A stretch of 56,742 nucleotides of DNA from Paracoccaceae bacterium (GTDB lineage Bacteria > Pseudomonadota > Alphaproteobacteria > Rhodobacterales > Rhodobacteraceae), in the NCBI GenBank assembly GCA_006226775.1, contig SBGD01000066.1:1-56742 (forward strand), in the 5' to 3' direction. The notes under the pieces were generated by a model. It saw only the letters and a program-made list of their open reading frames with translations, was not told where the DNA came from and made no database searches. This document shows positions 35,351-44,253 of this stretch, one piece after another. The position numbers and the translations under genes were made by a program. The stretch's first letter is position 1. Each line of letters opens with the position of its first letter.

Positions 35351-37560
35351 CCCCGTCCCTCCCGCGCGGTCGACAGATGCTCGAGCACCTTGTCGCGCGG
35401 CCCGTCGACCGCGAGCCGCCCGTTCTGCAACACCATGGTGCGCGAGGCCAGCGCCAGGATCGGCACCCGGTGGGTGGCAATCACCGCCGTGCGCCCCTCG
35501 AGCCAGCTCTCCAGCCGCGAGATCAGGGTCTTCTCCAGCGTCTGGCCCAGCGCCGCGGTGGGCTCGTCCAGCAGGCAGACCCTGGGGTCCTGCAACCACA
35601 GCCGCGCCCAGCCGATCGACTGGCGCTGGCCGATCGACAACCCGACACCGCCGTCGCGGATCTCGAGGTCCAGCCCCTTGGGATGGGTCTTGACGAATTG
35701 CCCCAGCCCGGCGAAATCCAGCGCCGCGAACAGCCGGTCGTCGTCCTGCTCCAGCAGGTTGAGGTTGAGGTTGTCGCGCAGGCTGCCGGTGAACAGCCGC
35801 ACCTCCTGGCCCAGATACCCCACCGAGCGACGCAGGTCGCGCGGCGCGATCTGGCCCATGTCGGTGCCGTCCAGCAGGATGCGGCCGGTGGTGGGCGCAT
35901 AAAGCCCGCTCATCAGCTTCAGCAGCGTCGACTTGCCCGAGCCATTGGCGCCGAGAATGGCAATCGCCTGCCCCGGCCGGATGCCGACGCCGGGGATGTC
36001 CAGCACCGCCGGCGCGTCCTCGTCGTAGCGATAGGTCACTTCGCGGATCTCGAAGCCGCCCTCGATCCGGTCGCGGCGCAGGTAGCTGCGGCCCGGGGCT
36101 TCGTCCTGCGGCGCCTCGGCCACCTGCCCCAGCCCGTCGAGCGCCGCCTTGACGTTGCCCCAGCGCGCCATGGTGCCCGCAAGCTGCGTCAAGGGCGCCA
36201 AAGTGCGGCTGGTCAGGATGCCCACGGCGATGATCGAGCCCACGGTAAACTCGCCCGCGAAGACCAGGTAGGTCCCGGCGATCACCGCGCAGACGTAGGT
36301 GGCCTGCTGCACGCCCTGGCTCCAGAAGGTCAGCGTCGAGGCCAGCCGACGCTGGTCCGAGGATTTCAGCGATTGCAGCGCGGTCAGTTCGGCCCAGAGC
36401 CGGCGAAAGCGATCCTCGCCGCGCTGGGTCTTGATGGTGTCCAGCTCCGACACCGCCTCGTGCAGCAGGCGCGAGGATTTGGACGAGGCGCCCTGCATCT
36501 CCTGGGTCAGCCGGATCATCCGCTTTTGCAGGAAGATCGAGGGCAGCACCATGAGCACGCCGCCCAGCACCAGCACCCAGACGAGGTTTCCGCCGATCGA
36601 GGCGACCAGCAGCAGGAAGACGAAGATGAAGGGGATGTCGGCCACCGCCCCCACGGTCGAGGCGGTAAAGAACTCGCGCACCGAGGAAAACTCGCGCATC
36701 GAGGAAAACAGCTGCGAGGGCGAGCGCCCCGCCATGTCCGAGCGCATGCCCAGCAGGCGGTTCATCAGGAGCGTCTGGATGTTCATCTCGATCTGCCGAC
36801 CCGCGCCGTCGATCAGCCGCGCGCGCGCCAGCTTGAGCGCCGATTCCAGCAGCAGCGCCAGGCCTGCGCCACCCGCCAGCACCCAGAGCGTCGCCTCGCT
36901 CTGATGCGGGATCACCCGATCGTAGACCTGCAGCGAAAACAGCGCCACCGCCACCGCCAGCAGGTTGGCCACCAGCGAGCCAAGGGCCACCTCGCCGAAG
37001 GCGCGCGAAAACCGCGGGAACTGGCCCCAGAACCAATGGCTGGCGCGGGCCTCGTCGTGTTTCTGCGCGACCTGGGCCAGCGGCGCTTCGGCGCGCACGG
37101 TGCTTCCGGTGAAATAGGGCAGGAAATCGGCCAAGGGAACCGAGGCGCGGTTGCCCGGGCAGGAGGCATCAAAAAGCGTCAGCCCGTCGCCATCCTGCCC
37201 CAGCACCAGCACCCATTGCCCCGAGGTCATTCCGGCCAGCGCGGGCCATGAGGCAGGCTCGGGGCGCGACAGCACCGCCACCTCGGCCATCAGCCCGGTC
37301 GCACCCAGGGTCGCGGCCAGATCCCCGGCGCTGACCTGCCCGTCCGCGCTCGCGCGCAGGCGCAGGTCCTGCTCGACATCGCCCAGCGGCACGGCGCGGC
37401 CCAAGAGCCCGGCATAGGTCCTGGCCAGGGCGGCGCGGGCCTTGACCCGGCGTTCGGCGTCCGAGACGGCTGGCGCAGGCGTATTGGCAGGCGCGGCCAC
37501 CTCCTGCAGCGTCGGGCGGATCACCTTGTGTGGCGGCGCGGATTTCAGCCCGGCGGTCAA
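35347..37560 (-). CDS. Type I secretion ABC transporter (LapB-like)
   Basis: 737 residues: a C39 peptidase-like N-terminal domain (about 40-150) with no catalytic Cys at its start, so a degenerate chaperone-type domain rather than a protease; an ABC exporter transmembrane domain with about six helices (185-470); and a nucleotide-binding domain with Walker A GANGSGKST, signature LSIGQRQ and Walker B VCLLDEPTAALG, followed by the H-loop ATHR. This is the class that exports large RTX/Bap adhesins in one step. Overlaps the TolC-like gene and hlyD by 4 nt on either side. Confidence 0.93.
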   Translation of the reverse strand: MTAGLKSAPPHKVIRPTLQEVAAPANTPAPAVSDAERRVKARAALARTYAGLLGRAVPLGDVEQDLRLRASADGQVSAGDLAATLGATGLMAEVAVLSRPEPASWPALAGMTSGQWVLVLGQDGDGLTLFDASCPGNRASVPLADFLPYFTGSTVRAEAPLAQVAQKHDEARASHWFWGQFPRFSRAFGEVALGSLVANLLAVAVALFSLQVYDRVIPHQSEATLWVLAGGAGLALLLESALKLARARLIDGAGRQIEMNIQTLLMNRLLGMRSDMAGRSPSQLFSSMREFSSVREFFTASTVGAVADIPFIFVFLLLVASIGGNLVWVLVLGGVLMVLPSIFLQKRMIRLTQEMQGASSKSSRLLHEAVSELDTIKTQRGEDRFRRLWAELTALQSLKSSDQRRLASTLTFWSQGVQQATYVCAVIAGTYLVFAGEFTVGSIIAVGILTSRTLAPLTQLAGTMARWGNVKAALDGLGQVAEAPQDEAPGRSYLRRDRIEGGFEIREVTYRYDEDAPAVLDIPGVGIRPGQAIAILGANGSGKSTLLKLMSGLYAPTTGRILLDGTDMGQIAPRDLRRSVGYLGQEVRLFTGSLRDNLNLNLLEQDDDRLFAALDFAGLGQFVKTHPKGLDLEIRDGGVGLSIGQRQSIGWARLWLQDPRVCLLDEPTAALGQTLEKTLISRLESWLEGRTAVIATHRVPILALASRTMVLQNGRLAVDGPRDKVLEHLSTAREGRG

Positions 37561-38912
37561 ATCTGGCGCCCGTCGGCCAGCAGGCCATAGTCGCGGGCCA
37601 GTTCGATCTGGATGCGCGCCAGTTCGTATTTCAGCGCAATCGCGGTCTGGGTCTGCTTGGCCCAGGTCTCGTAGACGCCGACCACGTCCATCACCTGGCG
37701 CGCGCCGCCCTTGTACTGGGCCTGGAAGAGATCGAGGTTGCGCTTGGCCTGGCGCGAGAGCTTGTTGGCCTCGACCAGTTGCAGGGCCAGCGCGGTTTCG
37801 CGCTGGCGCAGCGCGGCCATGCGGCGGCGGGCGTCCTCTTCGGCCTGGGCGACATTGCGCCCGGCGGCCTCTTCGGCGGCGGCAATCGCCCCGAGGCTGG
37901 CCGCGGTGCCCAACCCCAGAAGCTGGTCGGCGGCCACAGACAGACCGTAGTCCGAGGTCTCGCCGGTGACGGTGCCGGTGGCCTTGACCCCCGGAAGATG
38001 CCCGGCGCGCGTCACCTTGGCCTGGGCAATGATGCGGTCGCGGTCGGCCTGGGCCTTGAGGACGGTCAACGGCTGGACGCCGCCATCATCCACGTGCATC
38101 GCCGGAACCCCGTGAAGATCGGTCAGCGGCTTGCCCGCCATGGCGGCAAGCTCGGCCAGCGCGGCCCGGGTCTCGCCAATCGCCGCTTCGCGCCCGGCGC
38201 GGATCTCGGCCAGCTTCTGGCGGATGACATTGAGGTCGGACCGGTCCGAGACCCCGCCCTTGACCCGTTCGTTCATCACCCACTCGAAGTGGCTCATGTC
38301 CTTGAGCGAGCGATCGGCGACGGCCACCTTCTCGCGCCCCTCTTCGGCGGCGAGATAGAGGGTCAGCGCATCGTGCACCCGCGCATTGCTATCTTCCGAC
38401 AGCGAGACGGCGGCAAACTCGACATCATGCGCGGCAAAGTCGCGCTCGGCCTTCTTGCGGCCGTTGTCATAGATCACCTGCTCGATGAACAGCGAGGTCA
38501 CCACCTCGCCCAGTGAATTGAGCGAGATATTCGGCCCGATGGAGGGCAGCCAGTTCTTCGAGGCCGCCTGGGCGCGCAGTTTCGCGGCGCGCAGTTCGGC
38601 CTCGGCGGTGCGCGCCGACGACGCCAGTACGGCAGAGGCCACTGCCCCATAGGGCGACTCGGGCTTCAGGATGGTGCGCCGACCCTGCAATTCGGCAATG
38701 ATTTCCGAGCTCTCGCCCCGGGTCATCGCCGCCTTGTCGGTGCTGACCGCTTCCTGCCTGCGCAGGAAATCGCCCTGCAGGAACCGGGTGACGACATTGC
38801 CGTCGCCCTTGCCGCCACCGGTCCAGTTGGCCCAGCCGCCGCATCCCGCCAGGGCCAGCAGCCCCGGCAGAAGCACCGCCGCCTTAAATCCCCGATGTGT
38901 GCTCCGCCTCAT
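37557..38912 (-). CDS. TolC-family outer-membrane lipoprotein
   Basis: 451 residues with a lipoprotein signal (LLALAGCGGW, lipidated Cys about residue 24), then two TolC-type repeats of long alpha-helices separated by strands (SIGPNISLNSLGEVVTSLF, NERVKGGVSDRSDLNVIRQ, FQAQYKGGARQVMDVVGVYE). It forms the outer-membrane channel of the type I system (LapE-like). The stop overlaps the ABC start by 4 nt and the start lies 76 bp downstream of the adhesin stop, so all four genes are likely one transcription unit. Confidence 0.9.
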   Translation of the reverse strand: MRRSTHRGFKAAVLLPGLLALAGCGGWANWTGGGKGDGNVVTRFLQGDFLRRQEAVSTDKAAMTRGESSEIIAELQGRRTILKPESPYGAVASAVLASSARTAEAELRAAKLRAQAASKNWLPSIGPNISLNSLGEVVTSLFIEQVIYDNGRKKAERDFAAHDVEFAAVSLSEDSNARVHDALTLYLAAEEGREKVAVADRSLKDMSHFEWVMNERVKGGVSDRSDLNVIRQKLAEIRAGREAAIGETRAALAELAAMAGKPLTDLHGVPAMHVDDGGVQPLTVLKAQADRDRIIAQAKVTRAGHLPGVKATGTVTGETSDYGLSVAADQLLGLGTAASLGAIAAAEEAAGRNVAQAEEDARRRMAALRQRETALALQLVEANKLSRQAKRNLDLFQAQYKGGARQVMDVVGVYETWAKQTQTAIALKYELARIQIELARDYGLLADGRQI

Positions 38913-38988
38913 CCGCGCATTCGCCTTTCGCGCTTGTCGTGTCGGTCGGCGGAAGCCGCGGCCAGCGCCCCGGCTTCCGGACTGCGGA

Positions 38989-41900
38989 TCAGATCACCAC
39001 ATTGGTAATGTCTTCGTCGATCAGCACCGTGGCATCGCCCAGCTGGTACTCGGCAAAGCTCGCGCCGGCCTCGTTGGTGGTGCTGCCCACCAGCGTCGCG
39101 CCTTCGATGGTCACCTGGTCGTCGCTGTCGCCCAGCACGGTCAGCGTGTCGGTGGAATCCGACAGCGCCAGGATATCCGCCTCGGTCAGGGTCAGATGCG
39201 CCTCCTCGGCAAATTCGAGGTCGACCGCCTCGACGTTATGCGCGCCCAGCCCGGCCTGGTCGAGCGAGACCTCGGTGCCCGGCACCTCGTCGTCGAGCAC
39301 CAGGTAGGTCGAACTGGAGTTGCCTGCATCGTCGGACGAGGTGACGATCAGGTCGGATCCGTCCGGCACCGTCTGGGTGAAGAAGAAGTTGGTCTCTCCG
39401 ATGGCCGGGACATCGACGATGGTCATCGGCACATCGCCGATCGCGCCGACCTCGGTCACTTCGAGGATGTCCTGCGAGGCGCTGGTCAGATCGGTCGAGA
39501 TGCCGCGGATGCCGGTGATGTCCTGGGTGATGCTCTCGATGATCGGCCCGTCGGGTGCGACGGTGTCGATATGCAGGGTCTCGGTGGTCCCGGCGGTATT
39601 GCCGGCCCGGTCGGTCGCGGTGACCTCGAACTGGGCGTCGTATTCGCCGGACGGCACGTCCTCGGCCGGGATCGCCACCGACCAGGCGCCGCTGGCGGCC
39701 ACCGTCGCGGTATAGGCGGTGCCGTTGAACTCGACCGACACGGTCGAGCCGGGCTCGACCTGCCCCGAAAGCGTCAGCGCGCCGCCGGCCTGGAGTTCCG
39801 ACCAGTTGACCACATCGTCGGCCCCGGCGGAGGTTTCGCTCACCGTCAACGTGTTGACCAGGGTGTCGACCTCGGCGCTCTGGGTGATCTGCGCGGTATT
39901 GCCGGCGGCATCCACGGTGTCGATGGTCAGCGTGGTCTGGTACTCGCCTTCGGGCAGGGTGCCGCTTTCGAACTCGGCGCTCCAGTTGCCTTCGGCATCC
40001 ACCGTCGCGGTGCGGGTCACGCCCTCGATGGTGACGCTGACCGTGGCGCCCGGTTCCGTGGTGCCGGTGACGGTCACGCCCGCGCCTGCCTCGGCGGCAT
40101 TGACGATCTCGTCGGCGCCGGTGGTGATGTCGAGGAAGGCGAAGTTGTCGACCACGGTGTCGACCATCACGCTGTCGCTGACCTCGAGGGTATTGCCCGC
40201 CGCATCGGTCTTCTGCGCGGTGATCTGCGCGTCATAGGTGCCCGGCGCGATCTCGCTGTCGGCATAGGTGGTGGTCCAGTTGCCCGCCGCATCGGTGACG
40301 GCGGTATGGGTCACGCCGCCCAGGGTGACGCTGACCACCGCGCCCGGATCGGAGGTGCCGTGGATCACCACGCCATCGCTGGCCTCGGCGTCGTTGATCA
40401 CGTCGTCGCCCTCGATCGGATCGGGCGAAATGGTGAGCGTGCCGGCATCGGTATCGAAGGTCACCGTCTCGCTTTCGCTGCGGGTATTGCCCGCGGCATC
40501 GGTCGCGGTGACGGTCACCGGGACGGTGACCTCGCCGGTCGGGATATCCTCGGCCTCGTAGCTCACCGACCATTTGCCGTCATCGCCGGCGGTGGTGGTC
40601 TGGCTGACGCCGTTCATCTCGACCTCGACGCTGGCGCCGGGTTCGGCGGTGCCGGTGATCTCGGTGCCGTCGGCACGTTCCTCGGCATTGATCACGCCGT
40701 CGGTCTCGATGGTGCCGTCGTTGATCGAGACGCTGACCTCGGTATCGACATGCACGCTGCCGCTGGTCGAGCTGAAGTTGCCCGCCGCATCGGTCGAGGT
40801 GGCGGTGATCTCGGCGTCATAGACGCCGTCCTCGAAGCTGCCCGCGGGCAGATCGAAGCTCCAGTTGCCGCTTTCGTCGGCGGTGACACTCGTGACCACT
40901 CCGGCCACGGTGACCTGCAACTCGGCGCCCGGCGTCGCGGTGCCCGAAACGGTCAGCGCGCCATCGGCCTCCAGCCCGTTGACCACCCCGTCGCCACCGA
41001 TGGCCCCGGTGTTGATGGTGATGTCATTGGGGATGGTGTCGACCTCGAGGGTCTGGGCAAGCGTCGTGGTATTGCCGTAGCTGTCGGCCGAGACCACCGA
41101 GACGCCGGTGGTATATTCGCCGGTCGCGATCTCGCCCGTGTCGTAATCCACGCTCCAGCCGCCATCCTGGCCGACCACGGTCTGCTTGCTGACGCCGTCG
41201 ATGGTCACCTCCACGCTGGCGCCCGCTTCGCCGGTGCCGGTGACGGTCAGCCCGCCGGCATGGGCCACGAGGTTGACCAGGTCGCCGGTCTCGGCGGTGC
41301 CGCTGGTGATGTCGAGCGCGGGGCCGGTCAGGTCGATGGTGACATCGGGCCCGGTGAGCGCGGCGGTAAAGGTGGTGTCGCCGGTGTCCAGCTCGACCGC
41401 GACCGAGGCCACGTAATGGCCATCCGCCGGAAAGTCCGCGCCGTCGAAGGTGGCCGTCCAGGAGCCGTCGGCATCGACCACGGTCGCGACCACCGAGGCG
41501 CCGATGGTCACCGTGACCGCCGCGCCGGGCTCGCCGGTGCCGGTGACGTTGATCTCCTTCGTCGCGCCGTCGCCGCCGATGACCACCGCGGTATCGTCGA
41601 CCGTGGGCGAGGTCCAGGCGCTACAGGTCGAATCGCTGGTGCCCTCGTCGGTTTCATCGCCGGTGCCTTCGTCGGTCACATCATCGGTGCTTTCGTCGGT
41701 GCCGTCGTCCGTCCCTTCGTCGGTCACGTCATCGGTACCCTCGTCAGTGCCCTCGTCAGTGCCCTCGTCGGTCACGTCATCGGTGCCGTCGTCAGTCCCT
41801 TCGTCGGTGCCTTCGTCGGTCACATCATCGCTGCCGTCGTCGGTCCCCTCGTCAGTGCCCTCGTCGGTCACATCATCCGTGCCGTCGTCAGTGCCCTCGT

Positions 41901-42894
41901 CGGTCACATCGTCCGTTCCGTCGTCAGTCCCTTCGTCCCCTTCGTCGGTCACATCATCCGTGCCGTCATCGGTGCCGTCGTCGGTGCCTTCATCCGTCAC
42001 ATCGTCGGTGCCGTCATCGGTCCCGTCGTCCGTGCCTCCGTCGGTCTCATCACCGGTTCCGTCGTCCGTGCCTCCGTCGGTCTCATCGTCCGTACCGTCA
42101 TCGGTGCCCTCATCGGTCACATCGTCGGTGCCGTCATCGGTCCCGTCGTCCGTGCCTTCGTCGGTGCCGTCATCCGTCCCGTCGTCGGTCCCCTCATCCG
42201 TGCCCTCGTCGGTAACATCGTCGGTGCCGTCATCCGTGCCGTCGTCGGTCCCACCATCGGTGCCATCGTCAGTGCCGTCGTCGGTACCCTCATCCGTGCC
42301 CTCATCGGCCACATCGTCTGTGCCGTCGCCCGTCCCGTCATCCGTGCCACCATCGGAGCCGGTGTCGTCGTCGCCTGCGCCCAGCGCGGCCGCGCCGGCT
42401 GCGGTGGCGCCGGCAAGGCCGAGCAGGCCCAGCAGCGGGCCGCCGCCCAGAAGGCCGGTCGCCAGCATGCCGACGTCATTGTCGCCATCGCCATAGGCTT
42501 CGACCGAGGCCACCTCGGGATCGCCGATATGGATCAGCGCGTCATCGGGCGACCACTTGCCCCACTCCGCGCTCTTGCCGTACTCGGCGAACAGCGCGCC
42601 ATTGGCGCCTTCGACGAAAAACACCTCGTGCAGGTCGCCGTTGGTGCTGAGAAACAGCCTCGGCTCGTTCACGCTGGTGAAATAGCTCTGCAGCACCACG
42701 ACCCGGCCATCGGCCAGTTCCATGTGCAGATCGTCCCCGACGCGGGTGTAGCCGCGCAGGTCCGCCTGAGACAGATTGAAGGAAACTTCCGCACCCGGGG
42801 CAACCGGAACAAGCGCGCTGTCAGCACCAGGCTGGACAACGTCACGTTGAATTGCACCCGCAGATGTGCGGACGACGAAATCGATCGCATTCAT
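38989..42894 (-). CDS. BapA-like type I-secreted adhesin with Ig-like repeats
   Basis: 1301-residue surface protein. Residues 1-130 form a BapA-prefix-like domain (QADLRGYTRVGDDL, SAEWGKWSPDDALIHI). 142-173 is a Gly/Ala/Leu-rich hydrophobic stretch with a TAAG motif at 164-167. 176-425 is low-complexity Thr/Asp/Gly/Glu repeat. 430-1130 has seven Ig-like domains (each with G(T/E)xEPGAxVxV and DxAGNWS-type motifs). The tail carries a type I secretion target (LTLTEADILALSDSTDTLTV). No RTX nonapeptides seen. Export through the three downstream genes and a role in biofilm adhesion are inferred. A good ribosome binding site (GAGGTAGAG) precedes ATG 42894. Confidence 0.9.
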   Translation of the reverse strand: MNAIDFVVRTSAGAIQRDVVQPGADSALVPVAPGAEVSFNLSQADLRGYTRVGDDLHMELADGRVVVLQSYFTSVNEPRLFLSTNGDLHEVFFVEGANGALFAEYGKSAEWGKWSPDDALIHIGDPEVASVEAYGDGDNDVGMLATGLLGGGPLLGLLGLAGATAAGAAALGAGDDDTGSDGGTDDGTGDGTDDVADEGTDEGTDDGTDDGTDGGTDDGTDDGTDDVTDEGTDEGTDDGTDDGTDEGTDDGTDDGTDDVTDEGTDDGTDDETDGGTDDGTGDETDGGTDDGTDDGTDDVTDEGTDDGTDDGTDDVTDEGDEGTDDGTDDVTDEGTDDGTDDVTDEGTDEGTDDGSDDVTDEGTDEGTDDGTDDVTDEGTDEGTDEGTDDVTDEGTDDGTDESTDDVTDEGTGDETDEGTSDSTCSAWTSPTVDDTAVVIGGDGATKEINVTGTGEPGAAVTVTIGASVVATVVDADGSWTATFDGADFPADGHYVASVAVELDTGDTTFTAALTGPDVTIDLTGPALDITSGTAETGDLVNLVAHAGGLTVTGTGEAGASVEVTIDGVSKQTVVGQDGGWSVDYDTGEIATGEYTTGVSVVSADSYGNTTTLAQTLEVDTIPNDITINTGAIGGDGVVNGLEADGALTVSGTATPGAELQVTVAGVVTSVTADESGNWSFDLPAGSFEDGVYDAEITATSTDAAGNFSSTSGSVHVDTEVSVSINDGTIETDGVINAEERADGTEITGTAEPGASVEVEMNGVSQTTTAGDDGKWSVSYEAEDIPTGEVTVPVTVTATDAAGNTRSESETVTFDTDAGTLTISPDPIEGDDVINDAEASDGVVIHGTSDPGAVVSVTLGGVTHTAVTDAAGNWTTTYADSEIAPGTYDAQITAQKTDAAGNTLEVSDSVMVDTVVDNFAFLDITTGADEIVNAAEAGAGVTVTGTTEPGATVSVTIEGVTRTATVDAEGNWSAEFESGTLPEGEYQTTLTIDTVDAAGNTAQITQSAEVDTLVNTLTVSETSAGADDVVNWSELQAGGALTLSGQVEPGSTVSVEFNGTAYTATVAASGAWSVAIPAEDVPSGEYDAQFEVTATDRAGNTAGTTETLHIDTVAPDGPIIESITQDITGIRGISTDLTSASQDILEVTEVGAIGDVPMTIVDVPAIGETNFFFTQTVPDGSDLIVTSSDDAGNSSSTYLVLDDEVPGTEVSLDQAGLGAHNVEAVDLEFAEEAHLTLTEADILALSDSTDTLTVLGDSDDQVTIEGATLVGSTTNEAGASFAEYQLGDATVLIDEDITNVVI
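41630..42365 (-). repeat. Short-unit repeat tract inside the adhesin gene
   Basis: About 735 bp built from variants of GGCACGGACGAC and GTGACCGACGAG-like units encoding TDDG, TDEG and TDDV. Near-identical units in long runs make it prone to slippage and to assembly collapse. All variants keep the frame. Confidence 0.9.
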
Positions 42895-43285
42895 GACAAC
42901 ACCGCTCTACCTCGCGCAGCCTCATTTCAATCGGGCCACGTCGTTTCATTACCGAAATCGATACCCCATTTCCTTGCCTCAAAAAAGACTTTTTATTCAC
43001 GGACCCTGAAAATTGGGCGGCGAATCCAGCGACATCAGGGCTCTCGTTGATGTGGATGGAATCCGCGACCCGCCCCCCGACCCGCGAAAAACCGCGCATT
43101 CCGAGTGTTTTGTCGGCCGGTCCTGACGTGTTACCGCAAAAGGTGCGATGATACCTTGGCAGCCGCGGATCGCGCGCCGATCGCGCGACCTGTGGCCCGG
43201 CAGCCACGTCCGCGAGGGCGCATCCGGCCGCTATTTCGCCGGTGATCGGGGAATGGCGGGGGTCAGACCAAGGATCAGGCCCGGG
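42895..43285. other. Intergenic region between the nir cluster end and the adhesin gene
   Basis: 391 bp. The half next to the adhesin is AT-richer (CAAAAAAGACTTTTTATTC near 42978) and probably contains its promoter. Closer to the nir end are direct repeats GATCGCGCG. No gene and no clear terminator for the nir operon were seen, so read-through into the adhesin cannot be excluded. Confidence 0.45.
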
Positions 43286-43513
43286 TCAATCGGCCTCGTC
43301 CATCAGCCCGCGCACCCAGCGCCCCGCCGCCCAGGCCGCGGGAATCCCCAGCGGGATCGAGAGCAGCACGGTCGTGGTCGGCGACAGCGCCGGAAAGCCG
43401 ATGCGATGGGCGATCAACCCCAGCATGAAGAGGTTGATTGCCACCGCCGGCGCGGCGAAGGGGTAAAGCAGCACCGCCAGCCGGGTGACCGACCATTTGC
43501 CCGATGTGCTCAT
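43286..43513 (-). CDS. Small two-helix membrane protein at the end of the nir operon
   Basis: 75 residues with two hydrophobic helices (about 9-35 and 45-64) and a short acidic tail. Start ATG 43511-43513 overlaps the CbiX-like gene stop by 4 nt, so it is translated with the nir genes. I do not recognise a family. It might anchor or assist heme d1 or cd1 maturation at the membrane, which is inference from position only. Confidence 0.7.
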   Translation of the reverse strand: MSTSGKWSVTRLAVLLYPFAAPAVAINLFMLGLIAHRIGFPALSPTTTVLLSIPLGIPAAWAAGRWVRGLMDEAD

Positions 43514-44253
43514 GCCGCCGCCCCCGCCTCGGCGGCATCCTGGCGGATCGCGCGGGCGATCAGCTGCGGCACCCCCGGTTGCAGGCCGAGCGGCGGCATC
43601 AGGATGTCCGAGCGGTCGCCTTGCGCCAGCGCCCGGACCAGGTCGAGGCGCACATGGCGGCCATTGGCGGCAAAGAACGGCAGGCAGAGCGCCTTCGGGC
43701 CCAGCCCCGGGATCACCTCGCCCACGAAGGGCGCCTCCTCGATGAAGCCCACCTGCACCGGGCCGGGCGTCCTTTGGCGCAGCGCGCGGGCAAAGCGCTG
43801 GGCCGAGCGCGCGGCCTCGCGGCCATTGGCCGAACCATGCGCGGCCAGGAAGACCTCGGTCTCGGCCATTGCCCAGCCGCGGGCGCGGGCCTCGGCGCGC
43901 AGGCAGGCCAGGGCGACATCGACCAGCCCGGCGTCCAGCCCCAGCGGCGGCAGCAGGCTGGTCGCCGCGCCGTTCAGCCGCCGGCGCAGCAGGTCGGTGA
44001 CGAACCAGCCGGCGGCCATGAACAGCGGATAGACCGTGAAGGGCTGCTCAAAGGCCGCCGTCGCTCGCTGCAAGGCGCCCGGCGCGGCCAGCGTGGCCGA
44101 GCCGATCCGCGCCTGCGGCAGAAGCGCCTGCACCTCGGCCGCCATCCCGGCCAGGGCGCGCTCTGCCCGCTCGGGCTCGGAGGGCTGGCCGTGGGCGACG
44201 ATCAGCGCTTCAGTGACTCGTGCCTTCGGAAAAGGTGATCTTGTTCCAGACAT
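43510..44253 (-). CDS. CbiX/SirB-like chelatase domain protein in the nir operon
   Basis: 247 residues made of two tandem chelatase-type halves: LIVAHGQPSEPERAERAL (His of the class II chelatase motif) with VYPLFMAAGWFVTDLL, and VFLAAHGSANGREAARS with CLPFFAANGRHVRLDL. Sirohydrochlorin ferrochelatases of this type insert Fe2+ to make siroheme, the precursor of heme d1. NirE provides only precorrin-2, so an operon-encoded chelatase makes sense. The ATG at 44253 overlaps nirN by 44 nt, and no later in-frame start precedes the AHG motif. Exact substrate is inferred. Confidence 0.8.
   Translation of the reverse strand: MSGTRSPFPKARVTEALIVAHGQPSEPERAERALAGMAAEVQALLPQARIGSATLAAPGALQRATAAFEQPFTVYPLFMAAGWFVTDLLRRRLNGAATSLLPPLGLDAGLVDVALACLRAEARARGWAMAETEVFLAAHGSANGREAARSAQRFARALRQRTPGPVQVGFIEEAPFVGEVIPGLGPKALCLPFFAANGRHVRLDLVRALAQGDRSDILMPPLGLQPGVPQLIARAIRQDAAEAGAAA

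Noticed and set aside
34163-37036. A 957-codon frame suggesting an ABC-HlyD fusion
   Set aside because: Only the part from 35350 leftward is real HlyD. The rest reads the ABC gene in the wrong frame, and the two genes overlap by a normal ATGA.
35347-37560. Bacteriocin-processing C39 peptidase activity of the ABC transporter
   Set aside because: The N-terminal domain lacks the catalytic Cys, and the substrate is a large adhesin without a double-Gly leader.
41630-42365. Repeat tract considered as a CRISPR or minisatellite array
   Set aside because: There are no constant repeats separated by unique spacers. The units are in-frame codon variants of TDDG-type peptides inside an open gene.
38671-43050. 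A 1459-codon open frame antisense to the adhesin
   Set aside because: It is a mirror of the adhesin codon pattern (Gly/Ile/Val/His-rich, repeat-driven), with no start signal or recognisable domain.
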